A DNA stretch of 64,000 nucleotides from Sphingomonas faeni. GTDB taxonomy: Bacteria; Pseudomonadota; Alphaproteobacteria; Sphingomonadales; Sphingomonadaceae. The notes beneath the pieces were generated by a model. That model was not told the DNA's origin, did not search any database, and was given only the letters and a program-made list of their open reading frames with translations. The DNA is taken from positions 62,001 to 126,000 of the forward strand of contig NZ_JALPNF010000002.1 of the NCBI RefSeq assembly GCF_023195535.1, written 5' to 3'. The first letter of the stretch is position 1, and every line of letters starts with the position of its first letter. Position numbers and translations under genes: made by a program. Below, piece by piece: positions 28,864-37,809 of this stretch.

Positions 28864-29852
28864 CACCCGAGCAATTTGGCCGCATGCGCCGCGTGGTACG
28901 TCAGCACGCCCGAGCATCCGGCGCGCTTGAACGACATCAGCGTCTCCAGCACCATCACGTCGCGCTCCACCGCGCCCGCAGCGACCGCGTGCTCGATCAT
29001 CGCGTATTCGCCCGACACCTGGTACGCGAACACCGGCACCTCGAACGCCTGACGGACGCGGACGATGATGTCGAGATACGGCAGGCCGGGCTTGACCATC
29101 ACCGTGTCGGCGCCCTCCGCCAGGTCCATCGCGACCTCGCGCAGCGCTTCCTCGGCGTTGGCGTTGTCCATCTGGTACGTCTTCTTGTCGCCCTTCAGCA
29201 GCCCGCGCGATCCGACCGCATCGCGGAACGGTCCGTAGCACGCGCTCGCGTACTTGGCGGCGTAGGACATGATCTGGACGTTATGATGCGACTCCGCCTC
29301 GAGCGCGCTGCGGATCATGCCGATCCGGCCGTCCATCATATCCGATGGCGCGATGATGTCCGCGCCCGCGTTGGCCTGGTTGAGCGCCTGCGCAACCAGC
29401 ATCTCGGCGGTCGTGTCGTTGACGACATAGCCCGCCGCATCGACCAGCCCGTCATGGCCGTGACTCGTGTACGGATCGAGCGCGACGTCGGTCAGCACGC
29501 CGACCTCGGGCACCGCATCCTTCAGCGCGCGGATCGCCTGGCACATCAGATTGTCGGGGTTCAGCGCCTCGCGGCCGTCCTCGGTCCGGCGCTCGACCTG
29601 CGTGTACGGGAACAGCGCGATGCACGGGATGCCGAGGTCGCGCGCCTCGCGGCCTCGCGCAACGATCCCGTCGACCGACCAGCGCGACACGCCTGGCAGG
29701 CTGGCGATCGGTTGCTCGACACCCTCTCCTTCGGCAACGAACAGCGGCCAGATCAGGTCGGCGGGGGTCAGCACGGTCTCGGCATGGAGGCGGCGGCTCC
29801 AGGCGGAGGCGCGGGTGCGACGGAGGCGAAGCGCGGGATAGCTTGCGGTCAT
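28863..29852 (-). CDS. hemB: Delta-aminolevulinic acid dehydratase (porphobilinogen synthase)
   Basis: 329 residues. Joins two ALA molecules into porphobilinogen in haem synthesis. The Schiff-base lysines are K200 in SYAAKYASACYG and K254 in VMVKPGLPYLD. The metal site reads DVALDPYTSHGHDG, without the three cysteines of zinc enzymes, so it belongs to the Mg-dependent or cysteine-free class usual in alphaproteobacteria and Pseudomonas. First gene of a three-gene operon. Confidence 0.96.
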   Translation of the reverse strand: MTASYPALRLRRTRASAWSRRLHAETVLTPADLIWPLFVAEGEGVEQPIASLPGVSRWSVDGIVARGREARDLGIPCIALFPYTQVERRTEDGREALNPDNLMCQAIRALKDAVPEVGVLTDVALDPYTSHGHDGLVDAAGYVVNDTTAEMLVAQALNQANAGADIIAPSDMMDGRIGMIRSALEAESHHNVQIMSYAAKYASACYGPFRDAVGSRGLLKGDKKTYQMDNANAEEALREVAMDLAEGADTVMVKPGLPYLDIIVRVRQAFEVPVFAYQVSGEYAMIEHAVAAGAVERDVMVLETLMSFKRAGCSGVLTYHAAHAAKLLG

Positions 29853-29942
29853 GCCCGGGCTTTGCGGGATGACCGCGGGCGGATCAAGCTTTACCCATGA
29901 GCGTTACGGGTGCGAAACCGCATCCGGTGCGTTGAGGGCCCC

Positions 29943-30827
29943 ATGTCGAACGAAACGATCACCTCCGCCGCGCTCGTCGTCAACGCCAAGTCGCGTAAAG
30001 GACAGAAGCTGTTCAAGCGCGCCTGCGCCGCAATGTCGGGACTGCCCTACGAGGTCGACGCGCACGCGGTCGAGGATCCGAAGGACCTTGAAGCGACCGT
30101 CCTGCGCGCGCTGGCGAAGAAGCCCGACCTGCTCATTCTCGGCGGCGGCGACGGCACGGTCAGCGGGCTGGTCGACCTGATGGTCGGCCATGACGTGATC
30201 CTTGGCGTACTGCCGCTCGGGACCGCCAACAGCTTTGCCCGGACGCTCGGCATTCCTTTGAACATCGAGGGCGCGGTCGAGGTGATCCGGACCGGCAAGC
30301 CGCGCCGTATCGATCTCGGCATGATCGACGGCGATTATTTCGCGAACTGCGCGGCGATGGGCATCAGCCCGAAAATCGCCGCCACCGTACCGCACGGTTT
30401 GAAGAAGGTCTTCGGCAAGGTCGGCTATCTCACCTGGGCGGCCTACCAATATCTCCGGTTCCGCCCGTTCACGCTGATCGTCGGCGAAGGGTCGACCGCG
30501 GTGAAGATTCGTGTCGTCGAGGTCCGCATATCGAACGGGCCCTATCATGGCGGCACCGAACTGGTGGATGCGGCCGCCGTCGACTCGGGCGAGATCGTGG
30601 TCCAGGCGGTGATGGGCCACGTGAAGCGCCGGCTCGTGCAGAACTGGGTCTCGAGCGTCTTCCGGCTCGAATCGCGGCACGAAAAGGTTCGCGATTTCCG
30701 GGGGCAGAGCCTGAAGATCAACACGATCCCGCCGCTGCCTATTTCGATCGACGGCGAGGTGCTGGCACGGACACCGGTGACGGCTAAGGTCGCGGCGGGG
30801 ATCATCCGGGTGATGGCGCCGGTTTGA
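29943..30827 (+). CDS. Diacylglycerol kinase-family lipid kinase
   Basis: 294 residues. N-terminal VVNAKSRKGQKLF (SxKG motif) and the nucleotide site LLILGGGDGTVSGLVD, then GVLPLGTANSFARTLGIPL, typical of DagK/YegS lipid kinases. Likely phosphorylates diacylglycerol or a related lipid at the membrane. ATG 29943 chosen because the fold starts ten residues later. Divergent from hemB, convergent with a histidine kinase with only 19 bp between stops. Confidence 0.88.
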   Translation: MSNETITSAALVVNAKSRKGQKLFKRACAAMSGLPYEVDAHAVEDPKDLEATVLRALAKKPDLLILGGGDGTVSGLVDLMVGHDVILGVLPLGTANSFARTLGIPLNIEGAVEVIRTGKPRRIDLGMIDGDYFANCAAMGISPKIAATVPHGLKKVFGKVGYLTWAAYQYLRFRPFTLIVGEGSTAVKIRVVEVRISNGPYHGGTELVDAAAVDSGEIVVQAVMGHVKRRLVQNWVSSVFRLESRHEKVRDFRGQSLKINTIPPLPISIDGEVLARTPVTAKVAAGIIRVMAPV

Positions 30828-30846
30828 ACCGGCCGCCCCGCGGGAT

Positions 30847-32037
30847 TTAAGTCTCGGTTACCCGCGGATCGGGCACCTCCAGCGTCGCGCAGGTCCCGAT
30901 CGCGGCGTTCTCGATTGTCACGGTCCCGCGCAACTGCCGCGCGAGGCTGCCGATCATCCGCATCCCGAGACTTTTGCGTGACGCCGCCTTGAGGTCGAAG
31001 TCCGCCGGCAATCCACCGCCCTTGTCGGACACCGTCAACACGATCCGCCCGTCCGCGCTGCGTACCGAGACCAAAATCACGCCGCCCGCGTCGCCATAGG
31101 CATATTTGATCGCGTTAGTGACGAGTTCGGTGACCAGCAACCCGACCGGGATCGCGACATCCGCGCTGATCAGGATCGGTTCGATATCGCAGTCGATTCG
31201 GTGGTTGAGAGATTGCTCGCCCAGCCCCGTCGCGATCCCGCAGACCAGATCGTTGAGCGCGACGATGCCAACCTGATCGCCACGCCACAGCTGGTCGTGG
31301 GTCTGCGCGATCGCCGTGATCCGCGCCTGCGCGTCGCCGAGCAGCCGCCGGATCCGCGGATCGTCGTCCTCCTGCATCTGCAGGTTGAGCATCGCCGAGA
31401 CCAAAGCGAGGCTGTTCTTCACGCGGTGGCTGGCCTCCCGCGTGAGCAGCTCCTGATGCTCCATCGCCTCGCTCAGCCGCTGCTCCGCCTGCTGCCGCTC
31501 GATCGCCACGCCGATGAGGTTCGCAAACCCCTGCATGAACGCGAAGTCGGCAGGCTCGAACTGGCCCTCATCGGGGCTGTCGACCTCGAGCACGCCAAAG
31601 CGCTTGCCCGACGTCTCGACCAGCACGTTGATCGCCCGCCGGATCTTGTGGCGCGCCATGAACTCGGGCGTGCGAAACCGCTGCTCGTTCTCGAGATGGT
31701 TCGAGATCACCGGCTCGCCCGTCTCCAGTGCGAACCCGGCGGGCGAGCCGAGATCGGTCCGCATCTCGGTCGACCCGACCACCCCCGGCTCCCAGCCGAT
31801 CCCCGCACGCACCAGCAGGCTGTCCTGTTCGGGGCGATATTCAAGGAACTTGCAGTATTTCGAGCGCATGCCCTCGCCGCACAGCTCGGTCGCGCGCTGC
31901 AGCATGGGATCCAGATCCCGCGCGCGCAGTGCCTCGATCCCGAAATCGGCCAGGATCGACTGCTGGCGAAGACGATATTCGAGTTCGCCAGCAGCGGGAG
32001 CGTTGGTACCGCCCGGGGGGTGTTCGACGACCGGCAT
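30847..32037 (-). CDS. GAF-domain sensor histidine kinase, HWE/HisKA_2 type
   Basis: 396 residues, soluble. GAF domain at about 30-190 (YCKFLEYRPEQDSLLVRAGI, INVLVETSGKRFGVLEVDSP), then the HisKA_2 box LLTREASHRVKNSLALVSAM with the phospho-His, and an HATPase with ELVTNAIKYAY (N-box) and SDKGGGLP (G1). Kinases of this class act in the alphaproteobacterial general stress response, but no phyR, nepR or sigma factor gene is nearby. Starts 5 bp after the ettA stop, so probably expressed with it. Confidence 0.85.
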   Translation of the reverse strand: MPVVEHPPGGTNAPAAGELEYRLRQQSILADFGIEALRARDLDPMLQRATELCGEGMRSKYCKFLEYRPEQDSLLVRAGIGWEPGVVGSTEMRTDLGSPAGFALETGEPVISNHLENEQRFRTPEFMARHKIRRAINVLVETSGKRFGVLEVDSPDEGQFEPADFAFMQGFANLIGVAIERQQAEQRLSEAMEHQELLTREASHRVKNSLALVSAMLNLQMQEDDDPRIRRLLGDAQARITAIAQTHDQLWRGDQVGIVALNDLVCGIATGLGEQSLNHRIDCDIEPILISADVAIPVGLLVTELVTNAIKYAYGDAGGVILVSVRSADGRIVLTVSDKGGGLPADFDLKAASRKSLGMRMIGSLARQLRGTVTIENAAIGTCATLEVPDPRVTET

Positions 32038-32042
32038 CGTCC

Positions 32043-33722
32043 TCAGCGGGTCAGCTTCTTGTACGCCAGACGCGTAGGCCGATCGGCGGCGTCGCCCATG
32101 CGGCGGCGCTTGTCCTCCTCGTACGACGCGTAATTGCCCTCGAACCACTCGACATGGCTGTCGCCCTCGAACGCGAGGATGTGCGTCGCGAGGCGATCGA
32201 GGAAGAAGCGGTCATGGCTGATCACCACGGCGCAGCCGGCAAAGGTTTCGAGCGCCTCCTCGAGAGCACGCAGCGTTTCGACGTCGAGATCGTTGGTGGG
32301 CTCGTCGAGCAGGAGGACGTTGCCACCCTCCTTGAGCATCTTGGCCATGTGGACGCGGTTGCGCTCACCGCCCGACAGCTGGCCGACCTTCTTCTGCTGG
32401 TCCGGCCCGCGGAAGTTGAACGCGCCGACGTATGCGCGCGTGCCCATCTCCTGCTTGCCGAAGCGGAAGATCTCCAGCTCGTCGGAGATTTCCTGCCAGA
32501 CGTTCTTGTTCGGATCGAGATCGTCGCGGCTCTGGTCGACGTAACCGAGCTTGACGGTCGAGCCGACCTCGATCGTGCCCTCGTCGGGCGTTTCCTGCCC
32601 GGTGATGAGCTTGAACAGCGTCGACTTGCCCGCGCCGTTGGGACCGATCACGCCGACGATGCCGCCCGGCGGCAGCGTGAAGTCGAGACCGTCGAACAGC
32701 AGCTTGTCGCCGTACGACTTGGTCAGGCCCTTTGCCTCGATCACCTTGCCGCCAAGACGCGCCGGCAGCTGGATCAGAATCGCGGCCTTGCCGGCGACGC
32801 GGTTCTCCTGCTTCTCCATCAGCTCGTCGAACGCGCGGATACGCGCCTTGGACTTGGTCTGGCGCGCCTTCGGGGTCTGGCGCATCCACGCCAGTTCGTC
32901 GGCGATCGCCTTCTGCTTGCCGGCCTCTTCGCGCTCCTCCTGGCTGAGGCGCTGCGCCTTCTTCTCCAGATAGCCCGAATAGTTGCTCTCATAGGTGTAG
33001 TAGCGCCCGCGATCGAGCTCGAGCACCCAGTTGACGACGTTGTCGAGGAAGTAGCGGTCATGCGTCACGAGGATGACGTTGCCGGTATATTCCTTGAGGT
33101 AGTTCTCCAGCCACGACACGCTTTCGGCGTCGAGATGGTTGGTCGGCTCATCGAGCAGCAGGATCTGCGGCTTCTCCAGCAACAGCTTGCAGAGCGCGAC
33201 GCGACGCTTCTCGCCGCCCGACAGGTTAACTACCGACGCATCGCCCGGCGGGCAGCGCAGCGCTTCCATCGCCTGCTCGAGCTGGCTGTCGAGCGCCCAG
33301 CCGTCGACGGCGTCGATCTTGGCCTGAAGCTCGCCCATCTCTTCCATCAGCGCATCGAAGTCGGTGTCGTCCTGCGGATCGCCCATCTCGGCCGAGATCG
33401 CGTTGAACCGGTCGACCAGATCCGCGACCGGACGGACGCCATCCTTGACGTTGCCCATGACGTCCTTGGTCGGATCGAGCTGGGGCTCCTGCGCGAGATA
33501 GCCGACGTTGACGCCTTCGGCTGCCCAGGCCTCGCCGGTAAAATCGGGATCCATGCCGGCCATGATCTTCATCAAGGTCGACTTGCCCGAGCCGTTCGGG
33601 CCGATGATCGCGATCTTGGCCGACGGAATGAACTGCAGGTGTATGTTGTTGAGAACGGGCTTGTTGGCACCGGGGAAGGTCTTCGACAGACCCTTCATGA
33701 CGTAGGTATACTGGACGGCCAT
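32043..33722 (-). CDS. ettA: Energy-dependent translational throttle protein EttA (ABC-F)
   Basis: 559 residues with two ABC ATPase domains. Walker A GPNGSGKSTLMKIMAG and GPNGAGKSTLFKLITG, signature NLSGGEKRRVAL and LSGGERNRVHMAK, Walker B LLLDEPTNHLD and LLLDEPTNDLD, no membrane segment. The N-terminus MAVQYTYVMKGLSKTFPGAN is EttA-specific. EttA binds the ribosomal E site and gates the first elongation steps according to ADP/ATP. Followed at 5 bp by the GAF kinase. Confidence 0.96.
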   Translation of the reverse strand: MAVQYTYVMKGLSKTFPGANKPVLNNIHLQFIPSAKIAIIGPNGSGKSTLMKIMAGMDPDFTGEAWAAEGVNVGYLAQEPQLDPTKDVMGNVKDGVRPVADLVDRFNAISAEMGDPQDDTDFDALMEEMGELQAKIDAVDGWALDSQLEQAMEALRCPPGDASVVNLSGGEKRRVALCKLLLEKPQILLLDEPTNHLDAESVSWLENYLKEYTGNVILVTHDRYFLDNVVNWVLELDRGRYYTYESNYSGYLEKKAQRLSQEEREEAGKQKAIADELAWMRQTPKARQTKSKARIRAFDELMEKQENRVAGKAAILIQLPARLGGKVIEAKGLTKSYGDKLLFDGLDFTLPPGGIVGVIGPNGAGKSTLFKLITGQETPDEGTIEVGSTVKLGYVDQSRDDLDPNKNVWQEISDELEIFRFGKQEMGTRAYVGAFNFRGPDQQKKVGQLSGGERNRVHMAKMLKEGGNVLLLDEPTNDLDVETLRALEEALETFAGCAVVISHDRFFLDRLATHILAFEGDSHVEWFEGNYASYEEDKRRRMGDAADRPTRLAYKKLTR

Positions 33723-33825
33723 GTGGGTGCCGAGCTCCGTTCTGAATAAGGGCGGGATTTGACGTGCGCAGATAGCGATGCGGCGAGCCGTTGGCAAACG
33801 GGGAGCGCCGACATACGCTGCCCCC

Positions 33826-35229
33826 ATGATGAAACGCACCCTGCTCGCGGCGCTGGCCGCCTCCGCCCTCACCTCCCCCCTGTCGGCGCAGCGCACCGCC
33901 GCCCCGCCGACTGCGGCGGATGCGAAGGTCGCTGCACTCCGCGACAAGGCGCTGACCGACGACACTGCCTACAAGATCGTCGAGGGGATCACGACCGAGG
34001 TCGGCCCGCGGATGACCGGTACCGAGGCGGCACCGCGGGCGCGCGCCTGGTCGGTGGCGAAGCTGAAGGCGCTCGGGTTCAAGAACGTTCGGATCGAGCC
34101 ATACCAGCTGCCGGTCTGGTCGCGCGGCACGGAGAGTGGCGAGCTGGTCGCGCCCTATGCACAGAAGCTGCATCTGGTCGGCCTCGGCAATTCGGGCGCG
34201 ACGCCGCCGGGCGGGCTGACCCTGCCGATCGTGTATTTTCCCACGTACAACGACCTGGCGCTCGCCGCCGACGGCAGCCTGAAGGGCAAGATCGCGTTCG
34301 TCTCCAACGCGATGCAGCCGACCCAGGACGGGTCGAGCTATGGATCGCAGGGCACCGCGCGCTTCGTCGGACCGAACGTCGCCGCCAAGAAGGGCGCGGC
34401 GGCGATCGTGATCCGGTCGATCGGCACCGATCACGGCCGCGGGCCGCACGCGGGCAACACCAATTTCGAGGCGGGCGTGACGCCGATCCCCGCCGCGGCG
34501 CTGTCGGTCGCGGACGCCGAACATGTCGAGCGGCTGGTGAAGCTCGGCAAGCCGGTGACGCTGAAGCTGGTGCTCGAAGACAAGCAGGCCGGGATGCAGG
34601 AATCGGGTAACGTCGTCGCCGAGGTTCCCGGCACGGACCCCAAGGCGGGCATCGTGCTGATCGGTGGCCATCTCGACAGCTGGGATCTCGGCACTGGCGC
34701 GATCGACGACGGCGCGGGCATCGCGATCACCGCGGCCGCCGCCAAGATCGTCATGGACAGCGGCCAGCGCCCACGTCGCACAATCCGCGTCGTCTGGTTC
34801 GGCGACGAAGAGAGCGGCGGCTTCGGGGGCCAAGCCTACGCCAAGGCGCATGCCGGCGAGCGTCACGCGACCGCCGCCGAATCGGATTTCGGTGCCGACC
34901 GCGTCTGGCGGTTCGAGAGCAGCCTGCCCGCCGCTGCCAAGCCCATCGAGGACCGCCTGGCGGTCGCGCTTGCCCCGCTCGGGATCATCCGCGGGGCCGA
35001 TACGCCGCACGGCGGCACCGACGTCGGCCCGGTGATTGCGACGGGCGTCGCTGGAATCGACCTCAACCAGTCGGGTCTGCGCTACTTCGACTACCACCAC
35101 ACGCCCGAGGATACGCTGGATCTGATCGACCCCGAACAGCTTCGCCAGAACGTCGCGGCGTGGACCGCGATGATCGCGACGGTCGCCAATGCGCCCGAGG
35201 AAATCGGCCCGATCGTGCCCCATAAGTGA
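33826..35229 (+). CDS. Secreted M28 family zinc peptidase
   Basis: 467 residues. Signal peptide MMKRTLLAALAASALTSPLS (cleavage near LSA-QR), a protease-associated-like segment with VSNAMQPTQDGSSYGSQGTA, then the M28 dizinc site: GGHLDSWDLGTGAIDDGAG, VVWFGDEESGGF and HHTPEDTLD. Acts as an amino- or carboxypeptidase in the periplasm or outside. Divergent from ettA. Confidence 0.92.
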   Translation: MMKRTLLAALAASALTSPLSAQRTAAPPTAADAKVAALRDKALTDDTAYKIVEGITTEVGPRMTGTEAAPRARAWSVAKLKALGFKNVRIEPYQLPVWSRGTESGELVAPYAQKLHLVGLGNSGATPPGGLTLPIVYFPTYNDLALAADGSLKGKIAFVSNAMQPTQDGSSYGSQGTARFVGPNVAAKKGAAAIVIRSIGTDHGRGPHAGNTNFEAGVTPIPAAALSVADAEHVERLVKLGKPVTLKLVLEDKQAGMQESGNVVAEVPGTDPKAGIVLIGGHLDSWDLGTGAIDDGAGIAITAAAAKIVMDSGQRPRRTIRVVWFGDEESGGFGGQAYAKAHAGERHATAAESDFGADRVWRFESSLPAAAKPIEDRLAVALAPLGIIRGADTPHGGTDVGPVIATGVAGIDLNQSGLRYFDYHHTPEDTLDLIDPEQLRQNVAAWTAMIATVANAPEEIGPIVPHK

Positions 35230-35383
35230 CGAGTTGCAGCAACCGAAACGTCATCGTTCTGCCGCAAACCTTGCGGACAGATGAATTTAGCGGATTGACC
35301 GCCCGCCGGGGTCCGCTATTTGACGTGACTTCGCGACGGCAATCGGGTCGGCCGCGAGTGAAACTATGCTTGGGAGCATTCGA

Positions 35384-35650
35384 ATGAAGAAGATCGTTCT
35401 GATCGCTGCTGCCGCCGGCCTGATGTCCGTCGCAGCCTGCAGCAAGTCGCCAGAAGCCGCCGCCGTTGAGAACAACGCGGACATGCTGGCTGACAACATG
35501 GAAATGCAGGCTGACAACATGGACGCAATGGCGGACAACACCTCGAACGCAGTCGCTACCGACGTGCTCGAGAACGCTGCCGACAACATGAACGCAGCTG
35601 CCGACAACGTCCGTGACGCTGCCGACGAGAAGACCGACAACATGAACTAA
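35384..35650 (+). CDS. Small lipoprotein with D-N-M repeats
   Basis: 88 residues. Signal peptide MKKIVLIAAAAGLMSVAAC with lipobox SVAAC-SKS. The mature chain carries a repeated ADNM/ADNMxA motif (LADNMEMQADNMDAMADN, AADNMNAAADNVRDAADE) giving an acidic, probably helical surface. Related to short alphaproteobacterial entericidin-like or Lpp-like lipoproteins only in general character. A TTGACC-N16-TATTTG promoter candidate lies at 35295-35322. A Rho-independent terminator follows. Confidence 0.75.
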   Translation: MKKIVLIAAAAGLMSVAACSKSPEAAAVENNADMLADNMEMQADNMDAMADNTSNAVATDVLENAADNMNAAADNVRDAADEKTDNMN

Positions 35651-35692
35651 AATCTGTCGGGCGTTTCTACGCTCGATAGGATTTAGTGTCGG

Positions 35693-35726
35693 AAAGGGCG
35701 TTCCTTCGGGGGCGCCCTTTTTCTTT
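35693..35726 (+). terminator. Rho-independent terminator
   Basis: AAAGGGCG / CGCCCTTT stem, TTCCTTCGGGGG loop region, then TTCTTT. 42 bp after the small lipoprotein stop. Confidence 0.85.
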
Positions 35727-35785
35727 GCGCATTTGCTGTGCGGCCTTTTGCCGGATGATCGCTTGCGCTAACGCAGGCGGCGGTG

Positions 35786-35861
35786 GGGCCTGTAGCTCAA
35801 CGGTTAGAGCTGGCCGCTCATAACGGCTAGGTTGCGGGTTCGATTCCTGCCGGGCCCACCA
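35786..35861 (+). tRNA. tRNA with anticodon CAU, probably Ile2 (lysidine type)
   Basis: 76 nt from GGGCCTGTAGCTCAACGGTT to an encoded CCA; acceptor GGGCCTG pairs with CGGGCCC. The anticodon loop CTCATAA gives CAU. The short D loop (AACGGTTA) and GCCG/CGGC anticodon stem resemble tRNA-Ile2 (k2CAU) more than elongator or initiator tRNA-Met. The identity call is the uncertain part. Confidence 0.85.
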
Positions 35862-36149
35862 ATTTTTTCGCCGGTCTGTTCGTCGGTCGATAGCGACGCT
35901 CTCCGCGCTGAACCGGATGCCGGGAATCGATCGATTCTGGCGCTATCGCTTTCGTTTCAGGCGAAACAATCATCCGGCGGCCAATCACCAGACGTAAGCA
36001 GACATGCGAAGGCCCAGGTCGAACGGACCGTCTAATTTCAATTTTGGAAGAAACAGGGCGTCGATCTTTAAACTTTGTGAACAATCTACCGTGCAGGAAC
36101 GTTTTTGTAGGCCGCGGTGGTGTTCGCCGTGCTTTCGGGAGACTTTGTA

Positions 36150-36407
36150 ATGTTTATCAAATCCTTGGCCATGGCGTCGGCCGGCCTCGCACTCGTTGCT
36201 GCACCTGTCGCCGCCAGCGCTGCACCGACCAGCCCCGCTGGCAGCCTGTCGGTGAGCAAGTCCGTTCGCTCGGGCTCGGCAACCGGCGACAAGAGCAAGA
36301 TCGCCGGCGACGGCGGCCTGATCATCGTCGCACTCGCCGCTGTCGCGGTTGGCGGCGGTCTGTACCTCGCAATCGATGGCGATAGCGACGATTCGGATAG
36401 CAACTAA
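36150..36407 (+). CDS. Small exported protein with C-terminal membrane segment
   Basis: 85 residues. Signal peptide (MFIKSLAMASAGLALVAAPV, cleavage near ASA-AP), a Ser/Lys-rich middle (SLSVSKSVRSGSATGDKSKI), a second hydrophobic segment (LIIVALAAVAVGGGLYLAI) and an acidic tail DGDSDDSDSN. GGGAG lies about ten bases before the ATG, which excludes the start 11 codons upstream. Unknown family. The 288 bp between it and the tRNA hold only its presumed promoter. Confidence 0.7.
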   Translation: MFIKSLAMASAGLALVAAPVAASAAPTSPAGSLSVSKSVRSGSATGDKSKIAGDGGLIIVALAAVAVGGGLYLAIDGDSDDSDSN

Positions 36408-36413
36408 TCTACC

Positions 36414-36437
36414 GGGCCGGTGTGAAAGCACCGGCCC
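36414..36437. terminator. Stem-loop after the small exported protein gene
   Basis: GGGCCGGTG / CACCGGCCC with a TGAAAG loop, 6 bp after the stop; no T-run. Probably ends transcription between the convergent genes. Confidence 0.55.
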
Positions 36438-36549
36438 ACACCAGCATACCGGATCATACCCGCAGGCCGATCGATCGAAACCGCTGCGAACGCGCGACCA
36501 TCGATCCTAGGCACCGCCATGCCGGACAGGACCGGAACCGCGTCCTGCT

Positions 36550-37695
36550 TCAGGCGATAACCTTCTCCGCCGTCAACGCTGCTATAGATGCTGGCGAATA
36601 TCCGATTTCCGCGAGAACACGCGCCGTGTCGGCTTGCCCATCGGCCATGCGTGGCGCGACCGTCGGTGTAACGGAATAGCGCGGTGCAGGCGTCGGCTGG
36701 ATCACCCCCCCCGCCTCGATGAACGTGCCGCGCGCGACATTGTGCGGATGCGCGGGCGCCTCGGCTAGCGACAAGACCGGCGCGAAACAGGCGTCGCTAT
36801 GCTCCAGCAGCGCGCACCATTCGTCGCGAGTCCGGCTTGCGAATATCGCCGCCACCCTTTCCTTGAGCGCCGGCCATCCGCGTGGGTCCATCTGCCGGTC
36901 GAACGCGGGATCGGCCGCCAGTCCCGCCTTCTCGCGCAGCACGGCGTAGAATTGCGGCTCGATCGCGCCGATCGACACGTATGTCCCGTCGGCACAGGCA
37001 TAGGTATCGTAGAAATGGGCGCCGCTATCGAGCAGGTTTACGCCGCGGGCGTCGCGCCACAGGCCCTGCCCGTGAAAGCTCCAGATCATGCTCATCAGCA
37101 ACGCCGCGCCATCGGTCATCGCGCAGTCTATCACCTGCCCCTGCCCGGTCGTCCGCGCATGGAGCAACGCGCTGACCATGCCGAATGCGAGCATCATCGC
37201 ACCCCCGCCGAAATCGCCGACCATGTTGATCGGCGGCGTCGGCTTCTCGCCCGCACGCCCGAACGCGTGCAGTGCGCCCGCCAGCGCGATATAGTTGATG
37301 TCGTGCCCTGCAGCCTGCGCGTACGGCCCATCCTGCCCCCAGCCTGTCATACGACCATAGACGAGCCGCGGCCTGAGCCCGAGTAGCACCTCCGGCCCGA
37401 GCCCCAGTCGTTCGGTCACGCCCGGCCGGAACCCCTCGACGAAACCATCCGCCGACGCGACCAGATCGCGGACGACGCCGATCCCCGCGGCGGACTTGAG
37501 ATCGACCGCAATCGTTTTCCGCGATCGCAGGAGGATGTCCTTGGCAGGATCGCCGCCCGGCCCGCCGCTTTTTGCGTCCGGGCGCTCGATCCGGATCACT
37601 TCCGCCCCGTGATCGGCGAGCATCATGCAGGCGAACGGCGCGGGCCCGATCCCGGCAAGCTCGACGATCCGGATGCCGGCGAGCGGGCCGGTCAA
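36550..37695 (-). CDS. Alpha-methylacyl-CoA racemase-type CoA enzyme (CaiB/BaiF family)
   Basis: 381 residues, class III CoA-transferase fold. LAGIRIVELAGIGPAPFACM at the N-terminus, IRIERPDAKSGG, and GHDINYIALAGALH carrying the His of the AMACR catalytic pair, with TDGAALLMSM later. The GHDINY motif favours racemase (branched-chain fatty acyl-CoA, beta-oxidation) over transferase. The first usable start is TTG at 37695; ATGs nearby are in other frames. Followed by a convergent small gene; upstream is the DUF885 gene in the same direction. Confidence 0.87.
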   Translation of the reverse strand: MTGPLAGIRIVELAGIGPAPFACMMLADHGAEVIRIERPDAKSGGPGGDPAKDILLRSRKTIAVDLKSAAGIGVVRDLVASADGFVEGFRPGVTERLGLGPEVLLGLRPRLVYGRMTGWGQDGPYAQAAGHDINYIALAGALHAFGRAGEKPTPPINMVGDFGGGAMMLAFGMVSALLHARTTGQGQVIDCAMTDGAALLMSMIWSFHGQGLWRDARGVNLLDSGAHFYDTYACADGTYVSIGAIEPQFYAVLREKAGLAADPAFDRQMDPRGWPALKERVAAIFASRTRDEWCALLEHSDACFAPVLSLAEAPAHPHNVARGTFIEAGGVIQPTPAPRYSVTPTVAPRMADGQADTARVLAEIGYSPASIAALTAEKVIA

Positions 37696-37809
37696 CGCCG
37701 GAACTCTGTACGGCGCCCACGAAATGCTGCGGCCATGACCCCCCTCCGATGACTTCTTTTTATCGGAGCAGGGTCACAGCATTCGCAGATCGGGTCAAGC
37801 GACCGGCGC

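Noticed and set aside
33226..35223. Long minus-strand frame across ettA and the M28 peptidase
   Set aside because: Overlaps two genes with intact catalytic motifs in other frames and shows no known motif itself.
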